From NCBI GenBank assembly GCA_030248135.1, contig JASANC010002722.1, forward strand, positions 81,125-145,124: a DNA stretch of 64,000 nucleotides. Direction: 5' to 3'. Below are positions 11,101 through 22,525 of the stretch, one piece after another; the first letter of the stretch is position 1, and every line of letters starts with the position of its first letter. The translations under genes were made by a program, and so were the position numbers. Under the pieces are notes generated by a model, which was not told the DNA's origin, did not search any database, and worked only from the letters and a program-made list of their open reading frames with translations. This DNA comes from Theristus sp. LFF4_11. Taxonomy: Eukaryota; Nematoda; Chromadorea; Monhysterida; Xyalidae.

Positions 11101-14100
11101 GCGTGGAGTTGCACCGGACGAATCAGTGAGCCCAATACAAAAGCAGCCAATCATCTTATTGCCTGTCTATGTTTTTCAACAGTTTCCGTATCGTGACTTA
11201 TGTTTTTTTTCAGAGTCTGGAGAAAGTGCGCCACGAGTTCGAGAAGCAGAAGGCGGCTGCACTCGGTGAGAACGAGAAACACCAGGCGCAAGTGTACGAG
11301 CTCGTCAGGAAAACCGCCGAACTGACGACCGACATCTCGCAAATGGTCGGTTGTTGATAGATTGATTTGAGTTTGGCTGGTTGCTTTCGATTGGACGTGA
11401 ACAGTGTTCATTGGTGTATTACAATGATGAGCACGATACGACGATAGAATAGGTGCGATAGAAAAGGTGCGACCTATTCACCAAACGTATACTTACACCA
11501 ATTTTCCAAGTGTTGGAAAACCGTTTTCACGACTCAAACTGATTGTTTCGCTGGTAACCTTGTTCAGTTTACCCGTGTTTGTTGTTTGCAACATCCACTT
11601 TGCTACTTTCCAGGAGCAACGCCTCGCATCACTGCAGGCGACCAACAGCGAGCTTCAGAACAAGAACGATCTGATGGCGAAACAGGTATTGACATTTGTT
11701 CTAGGCTGTGGCTGTGGCTTTGTGGTCGGTTGATTAGATCAGTTGTTCAGAAATCCAAATCAATGGTTGCCTCGGTTCGATGAGTAATTGTGAGTGTCCG
11801 AACGCACAGATGTAGGGCAAAACAAAAGAACTGCAAGAGCCAGCAGTGTTTTTGTGATCAAGCTATTGCACAAGTTTTTTTTTTATCTCGAATGGTTCCA
11901 GAGGGCCACATCACTGGTGAGGCCACCCTCGTCTGCCTCTGATGTTGGCCAGGCCGCATCGTGCCACTTTGTTGTTTTGCAGCTGTGCGAGCAGACGCAC
12001 GTCGCCGCCGTCGCCCGCGAGCGAGCGTCCACGTGCGAGTCACGTGTGCAGTCGCAAGTGAAGGCACTGCAAGAAGAACGCCATCTCAGTGCACAACGCA
12101 TCGCCGCACTGCAACTGCAAGTGACCAGCGTCATGGAAGAGGTGTGGTAACTGACTCTGGCTTGCATTCGTGAGCAACGTTTTTTTTCTCATTATGATTA
12201 TTGGAATGCTGGATGGCGCAGCGCTGGAAACAGGTAAACGGAAAAATAATGCTGCTATTGTTCGGCAAATATTGTCCGAAAACGTGTGTTTTTGTATTCG
12301 CAGCGAGCCGCGTTCGCGACCAGCGAAGCTGAGCTGCGCATGGAGAATGACGATGTGAAGCGCCAAGTGGACGATCTCAAAGCGCAGTTGTTCGCCGCTG
12401 AAACGCGCTGCAAAGAGACGCAAGAGAAACTGGAACGCACGGAGGCTGCCGCTCTGAAACAGGTCGGTGTTCGCTTTGCACTCCACCACTCCTTCACTGG
12501 TCTACAGTCCATCCACCACCACGCGCTCCACCACTCAACTCCACTTGCAAACGTGCAGCTCTAAATTCACACCTCATCACTGGCTTCCTCCCGATATCAC
12601 CACACCAGGGTCGCTGTCATAGAGTACCTGCCCTAGTAGTGCCTGCCGGGATCAGACCATCAAACAGATCATGGGACGACGGCACGTCACGTCCTGATCC
12701 TGACAGTGACTACCAAACCAACAGACCTGAAAACCACCAGCCTGTTGTTTGTTTTTTGGTTTGATGTCGAATCCCCCGCTTCCATCGTGGTTGTAGTTCA
12801 TGTGAAAATCGGGTTCTTACCAATAACAGTTCAGCAGTTTTTGCAGCAACACACCCATGAGCGTGAGTTGGCCGAGCGAGACGAGAAAATGGGCGAGATG
12901 CAGCAGCAGCTGATGGTGGTCACGGACGAACGCAACCAAGTGGAGTTGGAGAAAGATGACGTTAGTGTCTGTCGGGGTGCATATTCTTGCGTCTGGGCTG
13001 ATGGCGCTATTGGCGTCCTGAGGTTTCATACATATATCCATCCCAATAAAAATGTGAACAGTATTCGCACCATGCTTGCTTTGCGTGTTGTTCGTGTATT
13101 CATGCCAACCACTTGCGCATTGTCCATTGTGTGCAGCTGTCTGCGGCAGCGACTCTGGCGGCCGACCGTCTGGAGGAGTGTCTGAGGACGTTCGATGAGA
13201 AGCAGGCGGAGACACGCGCGCTGCTCGTGACGGCCGTGCGTCGGCTGGCTGCTGCCATCCGTGAACGCCTGCAGGTTGCTGTGCTGTGCGTTTTGGTGGT
13301 TGGTGTTGCATCGTGGCCACTGTGGCAGCGCAGACTGACAGACACCGATTTGCTGTCAGGAGATTTTTTTTCAAGCGGACGGCTCACGTGGATGCCGGCG
13401 CAGTGCAGTTTGCTATTGTCACGTGGGAGAGGTTGCCATGGGGAGAAAGGGAAAAGTCCCTAGTCTGCTCCGTGAGCGTTGAAAGGCCTGGATGGAGAAC
13501 CTCACGTGCCCGGATTCGGTGCAGTCTGTGCAAGCGCCTGTGTTTACCCGTCGTACTGCCGTTTCACGAACACGCCAAACCTAAATGCACTTCTGCGCGC
13601 ACATGATTCCAACATGGCCAACATCACGTTGCAACCAGCGTTTTCCTTCAACAGGCCATCAACAGCACCGGCCACGATGTCAACGACGACGACGTGGTCG
13701 ACCTCGATTTGCACTCTGCGGAACAGTTCGAGGAGGCGCTCGAATCGACTGGTGCCGCGTCAATCGCCCTGCTCGAGCAATGCGCCTCACGATTTGTGGA
13801 ATTGACGGTTTGTGGGCTTTCGGTAGTTTTTTTCAAAGTGCACAGAGAAAAGTTTCCAAAAAGTAGAGACACCGGCAGCGAACGGATGGAAAAACTTTTC
13901 GATCGTTTTCGGTTTGTCACTTTCGTTAATCTGACCTGTGTAATAAGCGACGACTTGTCTTGCCGGGCAAGCAGGAATCGCGCCATTATCGGCCAATCAA
14001 TGAAACCGATTATGGATGCCAAATGGATCATTTGTCAACCAACCAGCTAATGGCGCTCATGATGCGGCTGTCATTGGAAAGAACACCGGTTTTTGTGGAT

Positions 14101-17100
14101 GAATCCATTCTCTGCGAAAAGCATGAAACTCCGATGAAACTATGTAAACAGCATGTGATGACGGAAAACAGAGACCCATTTCTGATGACATTTGTTTCGC
14201 TTTCAGCAGCAACGCCAAGCGGACGCCCTGCAGATCACACAGCTGCGTCATGAGCTCGACGAGCTGCACGTCACTGTGCACGACGCGTTCGAGACAATTG
14301 AGTTCTACAGCAACTCGGTATGGCAATGGGCTGTTGGGGGTAGAGTGTGTGCACCAGCAGCTGGCAGTTGGACCGGCTTAGTTCTTGTTGATTTACAGAT
14401 TTGATTTTGATTTTTTTATCATGCACACACTGGCACACACAGAACAGATACCTTACCGAAGTTGCACATAGCGTTCAACAGATACCAGTGAAGTACACAG
14501 TGAAGCACACAAAAATGAACGATAAGTATGATTTGAATCATCGTCCGTATTCTGCAGTTGTCGGCGTCCATGAGCTCGCATCAGCAGCTTCGTGTCGAGA
14601 TCGACCAGCTGGTGGAGCAGAGTGCACAGCTGAGTGCTGACGTTCAACGCGCACGGCAACAGGAGACAGCGCGCGATGCTGCGATGGCGGAGAAGGTTGG
14701 CGGAGCTGTGCTGTCAAAGTGTTGTGAGAGTGTGTGGCGTGCAAACTGCGGTTGCCCCGTGCGTTCAGGCGAAACAGGAGCGTGCGTTGCATTGCAAACA
14801 GGCATTCTCCGAACACGCTTTCGTAACCCACGCTCCGGTTTCCTGGCGCCAACGATTGCCGCGCAGCGATATATGCCTGTATGTAGGGTTGGCACAGGGA
14901 AAAAACCGTTTTTTTCGTTTTAAAACCGTTTTTTCCAGTTTTTTTTCTTGAAAAAATAAAGAACCGGTTTTTTACCTTAAAAATTTTCAAACTTCGTGGT
15001 CAAAAATCATAACTCTTCGTTTGATTGATAAAATGTAAAATTATATTTTTGAAAAAACGGTGCAGTGAACTGTGTCAAACTAAACTGGTGAAGCATCATT
15101 TTGCAGAAGCTTTTGTGTCAAGGGTCAAGTGAAATACGATGAAGACAAGGTGAGTGCTAAACCAAGTGCATATGCAGACTGACTGACGATGTTGTCGATT
15201 TGCAAAGGGTAACTGATGAAATGTTATTTTTCAAACGCAATCCGCCACCGGTTTCACTTTGCAGTTCTGCAAATCTCGCCCCCTAATCGGGGTCAGCTAT
15301 CCGGTCTCCTTGCAACCGTCCCTCCCCGCTCCCACACCTACACGGTCACTGCCCAGTCTTTGTTTTCAATTTATTGAACGTGCTGCCCTGGAAACCAATA
15401 AAAGCGAAATTAATTAGATTTGAAACAAAAAATTGGGTAGCATTTGGTAGCAAAAATAGCATATTGGGTCGGTTGTATCAGTATGCCCGAAAACAGCATT
15501 TTATGCTGCTCAAAATCACTAATTTTGATGTATTTCCTATTTTGAGTTCAAGATGCCAAGTTCTGAAAAGTTTAGGAGGTGGGAAGCATTCGGTTTTTTA
15601 TGGTTTTAAAACGGTTTTAAAACGGAAAAGAAACCGGTTTTTTTTTTCTGGCAATATAAAAAACCGGTTTTTTACCAACTCTACCTGTATGTGAGTGAAT
15701 GACAAGTTTTGAGGGACCGCTTTGTGGTGCACCACTCGCTCTTACGGTTGTTTGTGTTGCTCACGTCTTCAAAGTAGCACCCCCCCGCATAATTGCAACA
15801 ATGGAAGCATTCCGTGGTTTGCACAGGACCAACAGTTGCACTCGATGCAGAGCGAGCTCGATGCGTTGCGCATGCGGCCGCCACAGTCGCGCCCGAGGGA
15901 CACCACGACCACGGAGCACCAGCACCAGCACGTCTCGAGGCCGTGTTCGTTTGCTTGCTTATGTGTTCACGTCGTATTATTATTATGTGCAACTTAAACA
16001 TAATTTGTGTGTTCTGACATTTGAATGCTGCATACTGGTTGGCTGCACCGAGCTGGTTTAGCCAATCACCTGATTGCCTAGGTTTATAACAGGACCTGTT
16101 GATTTGGTTTTTGTGCGACAACCAACGCTCTGACGCTCTGGCGAATGGATCGTTTTTTTTCAATTTTGAGAATTTCCCGATCTGTTCCCAGCGGATAGTG
16201 GCATTATGCGCATTCAGTGTATATGCATTTGTTCAGTTCCCCCAGTTCATTCGTGCATTTCATTGTGCTCCATTGCAGCGTCAGCAGCAAGTGGCCGTTT
16301 GCCGTCGGACGTCGCGAGCAGCAGTGGGGCGCTTGAGCTCGCGTTGCCCAGTGACGTGGTGCCATTGAACACCGCACAGTTCAACACCGGTTCGTTTGGT
16401 GGTGCTGTTATTGTTTGTGTGAATTCAGAGTAGCTACTTCAATTGATCGATTTAGCGAGTCCACTTTTATATTGACATAAGAGAAAGAGTGCCGTGCTGT
16501 CGTCCATGTTTTTTTTTCGATCCACTTCGCTGCTTTTGACTTCTGCTGATTGCTGATTCAGCAACAAGTTTGTTTGAATAAAAAAACAGAATGTAGATAC
16601 TTCTGCGGCAGGGTGTGACGACGAGCCTGCTGTTCTGGAGGAGGTGCCGTTGGTGTCCAACGACAGCGATGGTCGTGATGCGTTCCGTGCCGTCGTCGTG
16701 CCGGTGCCGTGCCAGCAAGCTGCTGTGTCTACGCTTCAAGGTGCTACGTCGATGCACCAACAAAACCGCATTTCGACCGTGTCTGCCGATGAAACGCTCC
16801 ATTGGCTGTCCGAGAGTCGTGCGTTCAACGACGCACCCTACAAAGCAACACCCGCGCGGTTTGTCACTTTTGACTTTGTTGGTTTGTGTGCTGCAAGTGC
16901 ATTCTGGCATGCTGATTGGTTGTTTTGAGTTGGGCAGGCAGGGCCAATCAATGAGCACGATTCAAAAGCAGTCAATCAACTGATTGCCTGTGGTTTGCAC
17001 AGTGAACCTGCGAATGGCGAGAGGACGGATCGTCGGCATGTTTCAGCTAACAATAATTCACGGTTGCTTGTTCACGGCCACCTGTACCTCGAATTCTTGT

Positions 17101-18507
17101 GACCCTCTTCCATTTCTGCCCCACTTTTCTGCACTTTCTCGTCCAGCAGCAACATCGAGCGCAATCGTGAGCACGCGAGCACGACCGCTGTCGACACGCA
17201 CAGTGCCAGTGCGCAGCCATCGGCCTCGTTCGAGTGGCAGTGGGAGACGCGCGGCCGCATGACCGAACTTCGTGGACGCAACAAACAGCAGCCGCCACAC
17301 CTGCGCAGTCATTATCCCGTGGAGACACAGGTGTGTGTGCACTTGGCGGCTGATGGGTGGCATTGTTAGAAACATGGTGGATTTTGGTCACATCATCCTG
17401 CTTGCGTCAGTGCTGAACTGGTGTTTGCAACCAGATGGCTCGGTTGCACATGCACATTGCTTGGATGTTTGGGCGAGTTCGGCAAGTGGTCGTCTGAAAG
17501 CCGGGCACTTTGTCACAATCACAAACACTGGCATATCAGTGTGTTTGTTTGATACTGTGCGGCATTACAAAACTTACGCACTCTTTTGACTAGCAATACA
17601 AAAACTTCCAACTCTGCAGATCAGCACCAGTATTAGTGTATTACAAAAACCGAATCACCTTTGTTGTCTACTCAGCCGGTCCACGTGAGCCCACGTTTCT
17701 GCCCATGCCTCAGGTGTTCACCGCAGTGCCCCCCAGCCGTCGTCTGCGTTCGTCACCGGAGCTGCTGCCCGAGTCGCCCGTTGTCTCGTCGGCGCGCAGT
17801 TCATCCGTGATTTCGGCCGACTCCGAAGGCGACAAGGAGAACACCGCTCGCAAACCGGTGAGGCAGGCGGGGTGGAGTGGATGCAGTTTGAGCGATGCTG
17901 ATTGGCTGTGCGTTTGAGGTTGCGCAAACGGGGAAATATGCGTGCAGTCGAATGAATTCGGTGTGAAATCAGGCAGCATGTGAGTGATTGTTTTCGATCA
18001 CACATTTTGGGTGCACTGCAGCAGCCGCAGCCCGGCCAATCTTTGTGTGACATGATCAGTCAAAGTGGGCACGTGTCATGTTCTGCCTCACAAGGACAGG
18101 ACTTCACGTAAACACAGAACATCAAAATGTTTTGTTGTGTTCTCATTGCAGCGCAAAAGCAAAGGCCGCTTTCGCACGCTGATTGGCGGCCTCGGTAAAA
18201 CACTGAAGAAATCATCGGCCTCGGATGAGACGGCGAACGAAACGGTCGCGACGGAGGTTCGTCTCTAGTTTATTTTTAAAATTGTCGAAGTTTGGTGTGT
18301 TTCCAGAACAAAAACTACTGTCAAACGGCATTGAGCCTTGGCGTTGTTTCCCATTTTGCTTTATTTCAAGTAGACGTTCGCTGCAGCCAATTGTTGTGTC
18401 CGTTGCAGAAGAGCGAATCGTCAGCGGTTGCGCGCGGCACCTTCAACGCGTCCGTGATGTCGACGACGCCCTTGGTTGCACGCAACGCCACTCGACGCGC
18501 CCGCTGA
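5109..18507 (+). CDS. NuMA/Mud/LIN-5 family spindle-positioning coiled-coil protein
   Basis: Thirty-one exons: 5109-5168, 5322-5434, 7014-7194, 7534-7720, 8063-8251, 8597-8808, 9015-9059, 9134-9264, 9505-9703, 10067-10159, 10527-10658, 10941-11042, 11214-11345, 11614-11685, 11983-12141, 12222-12233, 12304-12462, 12835-12960, 13137-13274, 13655-13807, 14207-14317, 14558-14695, 14769-14822, 15827-15944, 16279-16389, 16612-16858, 17147-17330, 17620-17635, 17676-17857, 18152-18256, 18409-18507. The total is 1319 codons in frame. Residues 1-200 form a compact head comparable to the NuMA N-terminus. Residues 200-330 are Ser-rich. Residues about 330-1000 are heptad coiled coil. Residues about 1150-1186 hold the NLM motif (PPHLRSHYPVET). 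A basic Ser/Thr tail follows. Family members link LGN/Pins-Galphai at the cortex to dynein and pull astral microtubules. The 12-nt and 16-nt microexons are the least certain parts. Confidence 0.85.
5745..6862. mobile_element. hAT-like non-autonomous element with 8-bp TSD
   Basis: The ends TAGAGATGT and ACATCTCTA are inverted. A perfect 8-bp duplication, CGCCAGCC, lies at 5737-5744 and 6863-6870. Long A/T tracts lie inside both ends. The element sits in intron 2 of the NuMA-like gene and contains a SINE. An 8-bp duplication and a TAG-G type end are usual for the hAT superfamily. No transposase is encoded. Confidence 0.8.
5859..6227 (+). mobile_element. tRNA-derived SINE, subfamily 1, copy 1
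   Basis: The head at 5859-5929 looks like a tRNA. It has an acceptor 5' strand GCCTCCG, a B-box-like GGGTTCGATCC and a 3' strand CGGAGG. The body follows, with the core GGTACCTTCGGGTTTCC near 6170, and the tail is 'caaatatt' plus poly(A) at 6210-6227. The first acceptor pair is mismatched and a 300-bp body follows, so this is a retroposon and not a tRNA gene. The reverse copy at 56846-57209 has the same head and tail. Confidence 0.82.
6863..7013 (+). other. Remainder of NuMA-like intron 2
   Basis: AT-rich intron sequence after the target duplication, ending in the acceptor tttcag at 7008-7013. Confidence 0.5.
11085..11166. repeat. MITE-B hairpin, copy 1
   Basis: The left arm gattggctg and an internal 'cagccaatca' followed by 'attgcct' are partly inverted. 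The layout recurs at 16035, 16907 and 39380. It lies in an intron of the NuMA-like gene. Confidence 0.55.
14884..15683. mobile_element. hAT-like non-autonomous element, 800 bp, 8-bp TSD
   Basis: The ends read TAGGGTTGG and CCAACTCTA, and the subterminal blocks of 'aaaccggtttttt' are inverted. A perfect 8-bp duplication, CCTGTATG, lies at 14876-14883 and 15684-15691. It sits in the intron between exons 23 and 24 of the NuMA-like gene, 60 bp after the exon 23 donor. A related end fragment ('ttggcac...aaaccggtttttacc') is visible at 44247-44280. Confidence 0.82.
16035..16083. repeat. MITE-B fragment, copy 2
   Basis: A short copy with 'ggttggctgcac' at one end and 'gccaatcacctgattgcct' at the other. 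It lies in the intron before exon 25 of the NuMA-like gene. Confidence 0.45.
16907..16991. repeat. MITE-B hairpin, copy 3
   Basis: It has 'gctgattggttg' on the left, 'gccaatcaatgagc' in the middle and 'cagtcaatcaactgattgcc' on the right. It is closely related to the copies at 11085 and 39380. Confidence 0.55.
17232..17330 (+). other. NLM (NuMA-LIN-5-Mud) motif
   Basis: This exon end reads WETRGRMTELRGRNKQ followed by PPHLRSHYPVET. Human NuMA has the matching pattern (W, then RIAELQQRN, PPHLKTCYPLE) in its C-terminal region. The motif is the signature shared by NuMA, LIN-5 and Mud and lies close to or within the LGN/microtubule-interaction region. It is the main reason for assigning the gene to this family. 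Confidence 0.88.
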
Positions 18508-19745
18508 AATGGCTAATTAACGATGATCGATTGTGCAACACACTAATGAAAAACAACAGCTTTTTGTAACATACCCTTTTTAAATGCGATCAAATGCTTT
18601 TTTGCTTCAGGGTCAGAAGAGTTCATCGTAAAAAAGGTTTTTTTTGTTTTTGTTTTTGAGGACGGGTTGGTTTCTTTTTTCAATTCGTGAAACCTGTCGG
18701 TGCGAAGCTTTATCTATTGCTGTTAGTCTTGATTGTAGAACATTCTTTTTGTGACTTAGCTCGGCCAAAGCTAAAAACTGACTGACACCTATTTACGGTT
18801 CATTTTTTGATTCCATTCTCCGATCTCTTTTCAGTTTTTTATAACTTCGTTCCCTTCTCGTTGTAATTGTGGCCAAATTAGTTTCTTAATAAGCTCGACC
18901 CACCCAAATGTTTTTTAATTGAATCTTCGAAAGCTGCTGATACCGTGACCAGTTCATTTGTTTGCGGCGCATCTGACCTTTCGTTTTTATTTCTACTTTG
19001 CACTAGTCGTCCTGTCATCACGGATGTTTTATGCATTTTTGATTGCAACACACATTCTTTGTATTTTTTGTTCAGCAAATCTCAAAAACCGACTGGATTA
19101 ATGCCTATTCACTTTTCGTTTTCGTACTTGTCCGATCTGTTTAATTTTGAATTTTTCGCTGCCTTTTTTATTTCAACCGTGGCCAAATTCTCTGTACACT
19201 CGATGCTGCCAAAATATTTTGCTGTTTTTCTGCTATTATTCTTGCGTCAAAAGATGATTTTTTATTCCATTCAGAAAATTGGCGCTGGCGTGACGATGTT
19301 TGTTGTGTGGCTTCATTTTAATTTTATGTTTGTTCCCTGATCTTGGTCATTTCCGATTTTATCTTTTTTATGTATCTTTATCAAAATGATTCAGTCCATT
19401 TCTGCGCTGGTGCTTCGAATTTAAGGTTTTTTAAATTTTTTGTTGTATCTTGGCGATGGCGCGGCGTTTTTTTGTATTTTTCCATATGGTTGATTTGATT
19501 TTAGCGTGGCGGTGGTGTAAGTAATGTAAAAGAACCCCGGACTGATTATCATTCCATTCTAAAAATATCGATGTACCTTTTTGTTTTGAATTTTTTAAGA
19601 CGCGTCGGGAAAATAAACTGTTCCGTTTTATTTTTTGTTGGTTGGTTGATTGTGCAACGCAAAACGGTTTGCAAGCCGTGTATGAGTATCTAGCAAAGTG
19701 CAGCTAGCTTACATGTGCGCTGTGTTCACAGTCAAATTATAGGCA
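18508..19745 (+). other. Probable long 3' UTR of the NuMA-like gene
   Basis: T-rich sequence without exon-like frames. A candidate poly(A) signal AATAAA at 19612-19617 is the first one well downstream of the stop. The 131-codon open frame at 18945-19340 has no family resemblance and is not taken as a gene. Confidence 0.4.
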
Positions 19746-19854
19746 ATCAGCTGATTGGTTGGCGATACCTGCTTTCTGTGCAGGACAGACTCCGCCCCCA
19801 CAGAAATCCTGCAGAGAAAGCATGCGCCACGTGATCACCAACCAATCAGCTGAT
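19746..19854. repeat. MITE-A hairpin, copy 2
   Basis: It has inverted CAGCTGATTGGTTGGCGAT and ATCACCAACCAATCAGCTG arms around a 'ctccgcccccacag' middle. It lies between the NuMA-like and DMAC2L genes. Confidence 0.75.
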
Positions 19855-20100
19855 TACGAAGTTGTAAGATTTCCCAAGATGATTTCTACATGTAAAAGAT
19901 TGATCCGGAAACGTAGCTAACCGTTTTTGTCCGAACCGATTGTGTCCAAATAGTACGCACTGGACTATAAACGTAGTGCTGTTGCACAGTCACACAAAGA
20001 AACGCACAATCACAAATGCGACGACACTTGCGCTGCTACATGGTGTCCGTGCAACATCACTGTGCTATAACAGTCTACAGTCTGATTATTATAACTCATC

Positions 20101-20201
20101 CAACCAGCTGATTGACTGGTGACCACGTAGTGCATTGCTGTTGAGGCGGAGTGTGGTTTGCACAGAGTGCATGCATCACGTGATCACCAACCAATCAGCT
20201 A
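20101..20201. repeat. MITE-A hairpin, copy 3
   Basis: It has the same arms (cagctgattgactggtgacc against ggtcaccaaccaatcagct-like) and a middle 'gaggcggagtgtggtttgc', in opposite orientation to copy 2. It is about 130 bp upstream of the DMAC2L start codon. Confidence 0.7.
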
Positions 20202-20332
20202 GTTAGAGTTTGATTGTGTGACTGTCTTGTTTTCAGAGTAGACTTACCAGCTGGCTGACCGCATTTGCCACTGTGTTTTGTGAACAGCAGCCGATCATCG
20301 TTTGGTGCCATTGGCGAGCATTTCACTCAGCA

Positions 20333-22316
20333 ATGCCACCGTCATTCAGTCGCCACTTTCAACTGATACGACCGTCGTGTTCGCTGTTTGCGGCCGCAGT
20401 CGAACAAAGCGGCATTAAACAACAGCAACGTTTCACCAGGCAAGTGTAATCGAAACGCACAACCCTTTGTGCCATATAATGCGGTAAACCAGTATCACGT
20501 ACACCGCACTGGTCATCATGTACATCTCACCGATTTTTAATAAATTTGGATTTTTTCAGAACGTTCCACATATGAAAATCGGAAATAAGCATTTTTTATT
20601 CGATTCCGATCCCTGAAATGACTGTCTGAATTTTCAGCCCCAGCAGCGCCATGGCACCGACGTGCAGTTCACACGGCTCTCGTTCTCCAAGCACAACGAT
20701 CAGCACACCCTGTCGGCATCAACCGGCCAGAGGTCTCTCCTTTCGTCCGTACTCATTTCTCTGGCATAACTGGCTGGTGCGCATGTGGAACCAGTGAGTG
20801 TTGAATGCTGGAGCTCATGGTGGTTCTGGTTGTTCAATAGAGAGCACCGGTCAATCAAGAATGACGTCATCCTCAATATAGGGTCGATCAAGAGCGTGTG
20901 AAACTGATCGGTCCGGACCGTGCCGCAGCCGAGTGGGTCATTCGCAATGGCGGCACCATAAGGTTGGATTTAGAACTTTATTCGGAGAAGATTCGAAGCG
21001 TTTTTAGAATTTTCGTAACTCTTTTACCAACCAATCGTGTAAAGTTAAACAGTGAATGCCATGAAATTTGCCAAAAATGCCACACAGCTTTCAAAGGTTG
21101 ATTGGCACTACAAGCATGCCGTGACAAGTTGTTTTGGCTGAGAAAAACGTTTTTTCTTCGTTTGAGATGGCGGGGCGCCACTTTTTTCTCGTCGAATTAT
21201 GACGAAATCGAGGCTGAAGCTGGTCGCTCCGAGTGTGTACTGGAGGCAATTGACGCTCATGATGCGTCGCTATACTGGACTGGATTCAAACACCTTGGTA
21301 TACCGTAGTTCTTTTCAATCTCATTCTGATCGTTGGCATATTCATGAAATAGTCTGTTAGCGACGCAAAGCTAGTAAACACTTCAAAATTGCATTCATGA
21401 AAGTGAAACACTAGCGCTACCATCAGTGACCCGGCCATAGCTACGCTATATTGACAAAAAAACAATGTCAACACCACCAATGGACTTGGTTTTTCAAAGT
21501 CTGTTTTGTTATTCGAAAAGATACGCACGCACAGTAATCGGATTTTTTGTGAGATTTTTCTTATAGTCTCTTTTTCTAAACGTGTCACACACCCACAGAT
21601 TTTTGGTTTCAGACGGCTGCAAGCACGTCAACTCGATCCGCCTGTCGTCGTGCCGTGACATTGGCGACGTCGCCATGGACGAGTTGAAACGCGTCAGAGA
21701 CTCGTTGGAGATACTCGCTGTTGACTACTGTCCCATCACGGATCGCGGTGTGCGCGCCATCGCGAAACTACCGTTAGTTGGTGATTTTGGCTTTCGCGAT
21801 CCACACAATTTGTTGAACGTGTTTTACTGTTATTGTTTTCTATTTCAAGCGGCGTCGGTTACAGAGACGCAATGGTACCAAAACTCAGCTGGTTCGGTGC
21901 CGTGGTGAACAGAGGGCTGAGCCACCCCGTGGGTCAGCGCCCGTCGCAGGCTCTTAGTGGTGCTTTGCCCTGGTGCTACCAATGATCTCAGTTCTATGAT
22001 TTCCGTTCTATCCCGAATCCGAAAGTATGATATTCGGCGACTTCCTGTCAATCAGTTATAGTGGACACACTGGCGGAGTAGTAGCCGGCGTCTAGTTCCT
22101 TGATGCCCACCTTGTTCTGCGCTTGTTGCCAGCAAGCTGCGTCGTCTGCTCGTGCGCAACTGCCGTCGCGTCCGTCGTCCGGAGCGTGCACGTGACCTGC
22201 TGATCGAGGCACTGCCCCAGTGCGACATCACGTACATCTCCTCTCGTATACCCGAGGAGCCACCGACCGACGAAGACGAACAGGCTGATGCTGCAGAGGA
22301 CAGCGAGAAAAAGTAG
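20333..22316 (+). CDS. DMAC2L: DMAC2L / ATP synthase factor B (subunit s) homologue, mitochondrial
   Basis: Six exons: 20333-20439, 20638-20793, 20882-20962, 21167-21297, 21613-21772 and 22133-22316 (TAG); 272 residues. The N-terminus is rich in Arg, Ser and Ala, as expected of a mitochondrial presequence. Diagnostic blocks are PYSFLWHNWLVRMWN, then VDQERVKLIGPDRAAAEW (human has VDYDRIRDVGPDRAASEW). Next come EAIDAHDASLYWTGFKHL and leucine-rich-repeat-like segments (VNSIRLSSCRDIGD, LEILAVDYCPITDRGV). The protein is a matrix-side factor associated with ATP synthase and respiratory-chain assembly. The C-terminus has an acidic extension (EEPPTDEDEQADAAEDSEKK) that I do not recall in the human protein. 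Intron 1 appears to start with GC (CAG|GCAAGT), a known minor donor class. Confidence 0.9.
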
Positions 22317-22386
22317 AGCATTGCCACGAATGATTGGGTGTTGCAATTTTGGACACTCGTTTGCAGTCTGATTTTCAATATCGTAC

Positions 22387-22507
22387 GCAATTCGCTGATT
22401 GGTTTGTTGGTGACGACGTGGCGCATGCACTCTGTGCACAGGCATTGCTGTGCAGGTGGAATCGGACTGCATGCATCATGTGGTTACCAACCTACAACCA
22501 ACAAGCT
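22387..22507. repeat. MITE-A hairpin, copy 4 (diverged)
   Basis: Arms are 'cgctgattggtttgttggtg' and 'ggttaccaacctacaacc', with the middle 'gcatgcactctgtgcacagg'. It lies 70 bp downstream of the DMAC2L stop. AATAAA at 22520-22525 immediately follows and could be the DMAC2L poly(A) signal. Confidence 0.55.
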
Positions 22508-22525
22508 ACAGTATGGCCGAATAAA

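Noticed and set aside
18019..18114. Extra exon of the NuMA-like gene (QPQPGQSLCDMISQ...)
   Set aside because: It has an acceptor, but its best donor leaves the wrong phase for the next exon. The direct join 17857 to 18152 is in frame.
18945..19340. 131-codon open frame as a gene
   Set aside because: Phe/Ser/Leu-rich translation of T-rich DNA with no family resemblance, in the likely 3' UTR of the NuMA-like gene.
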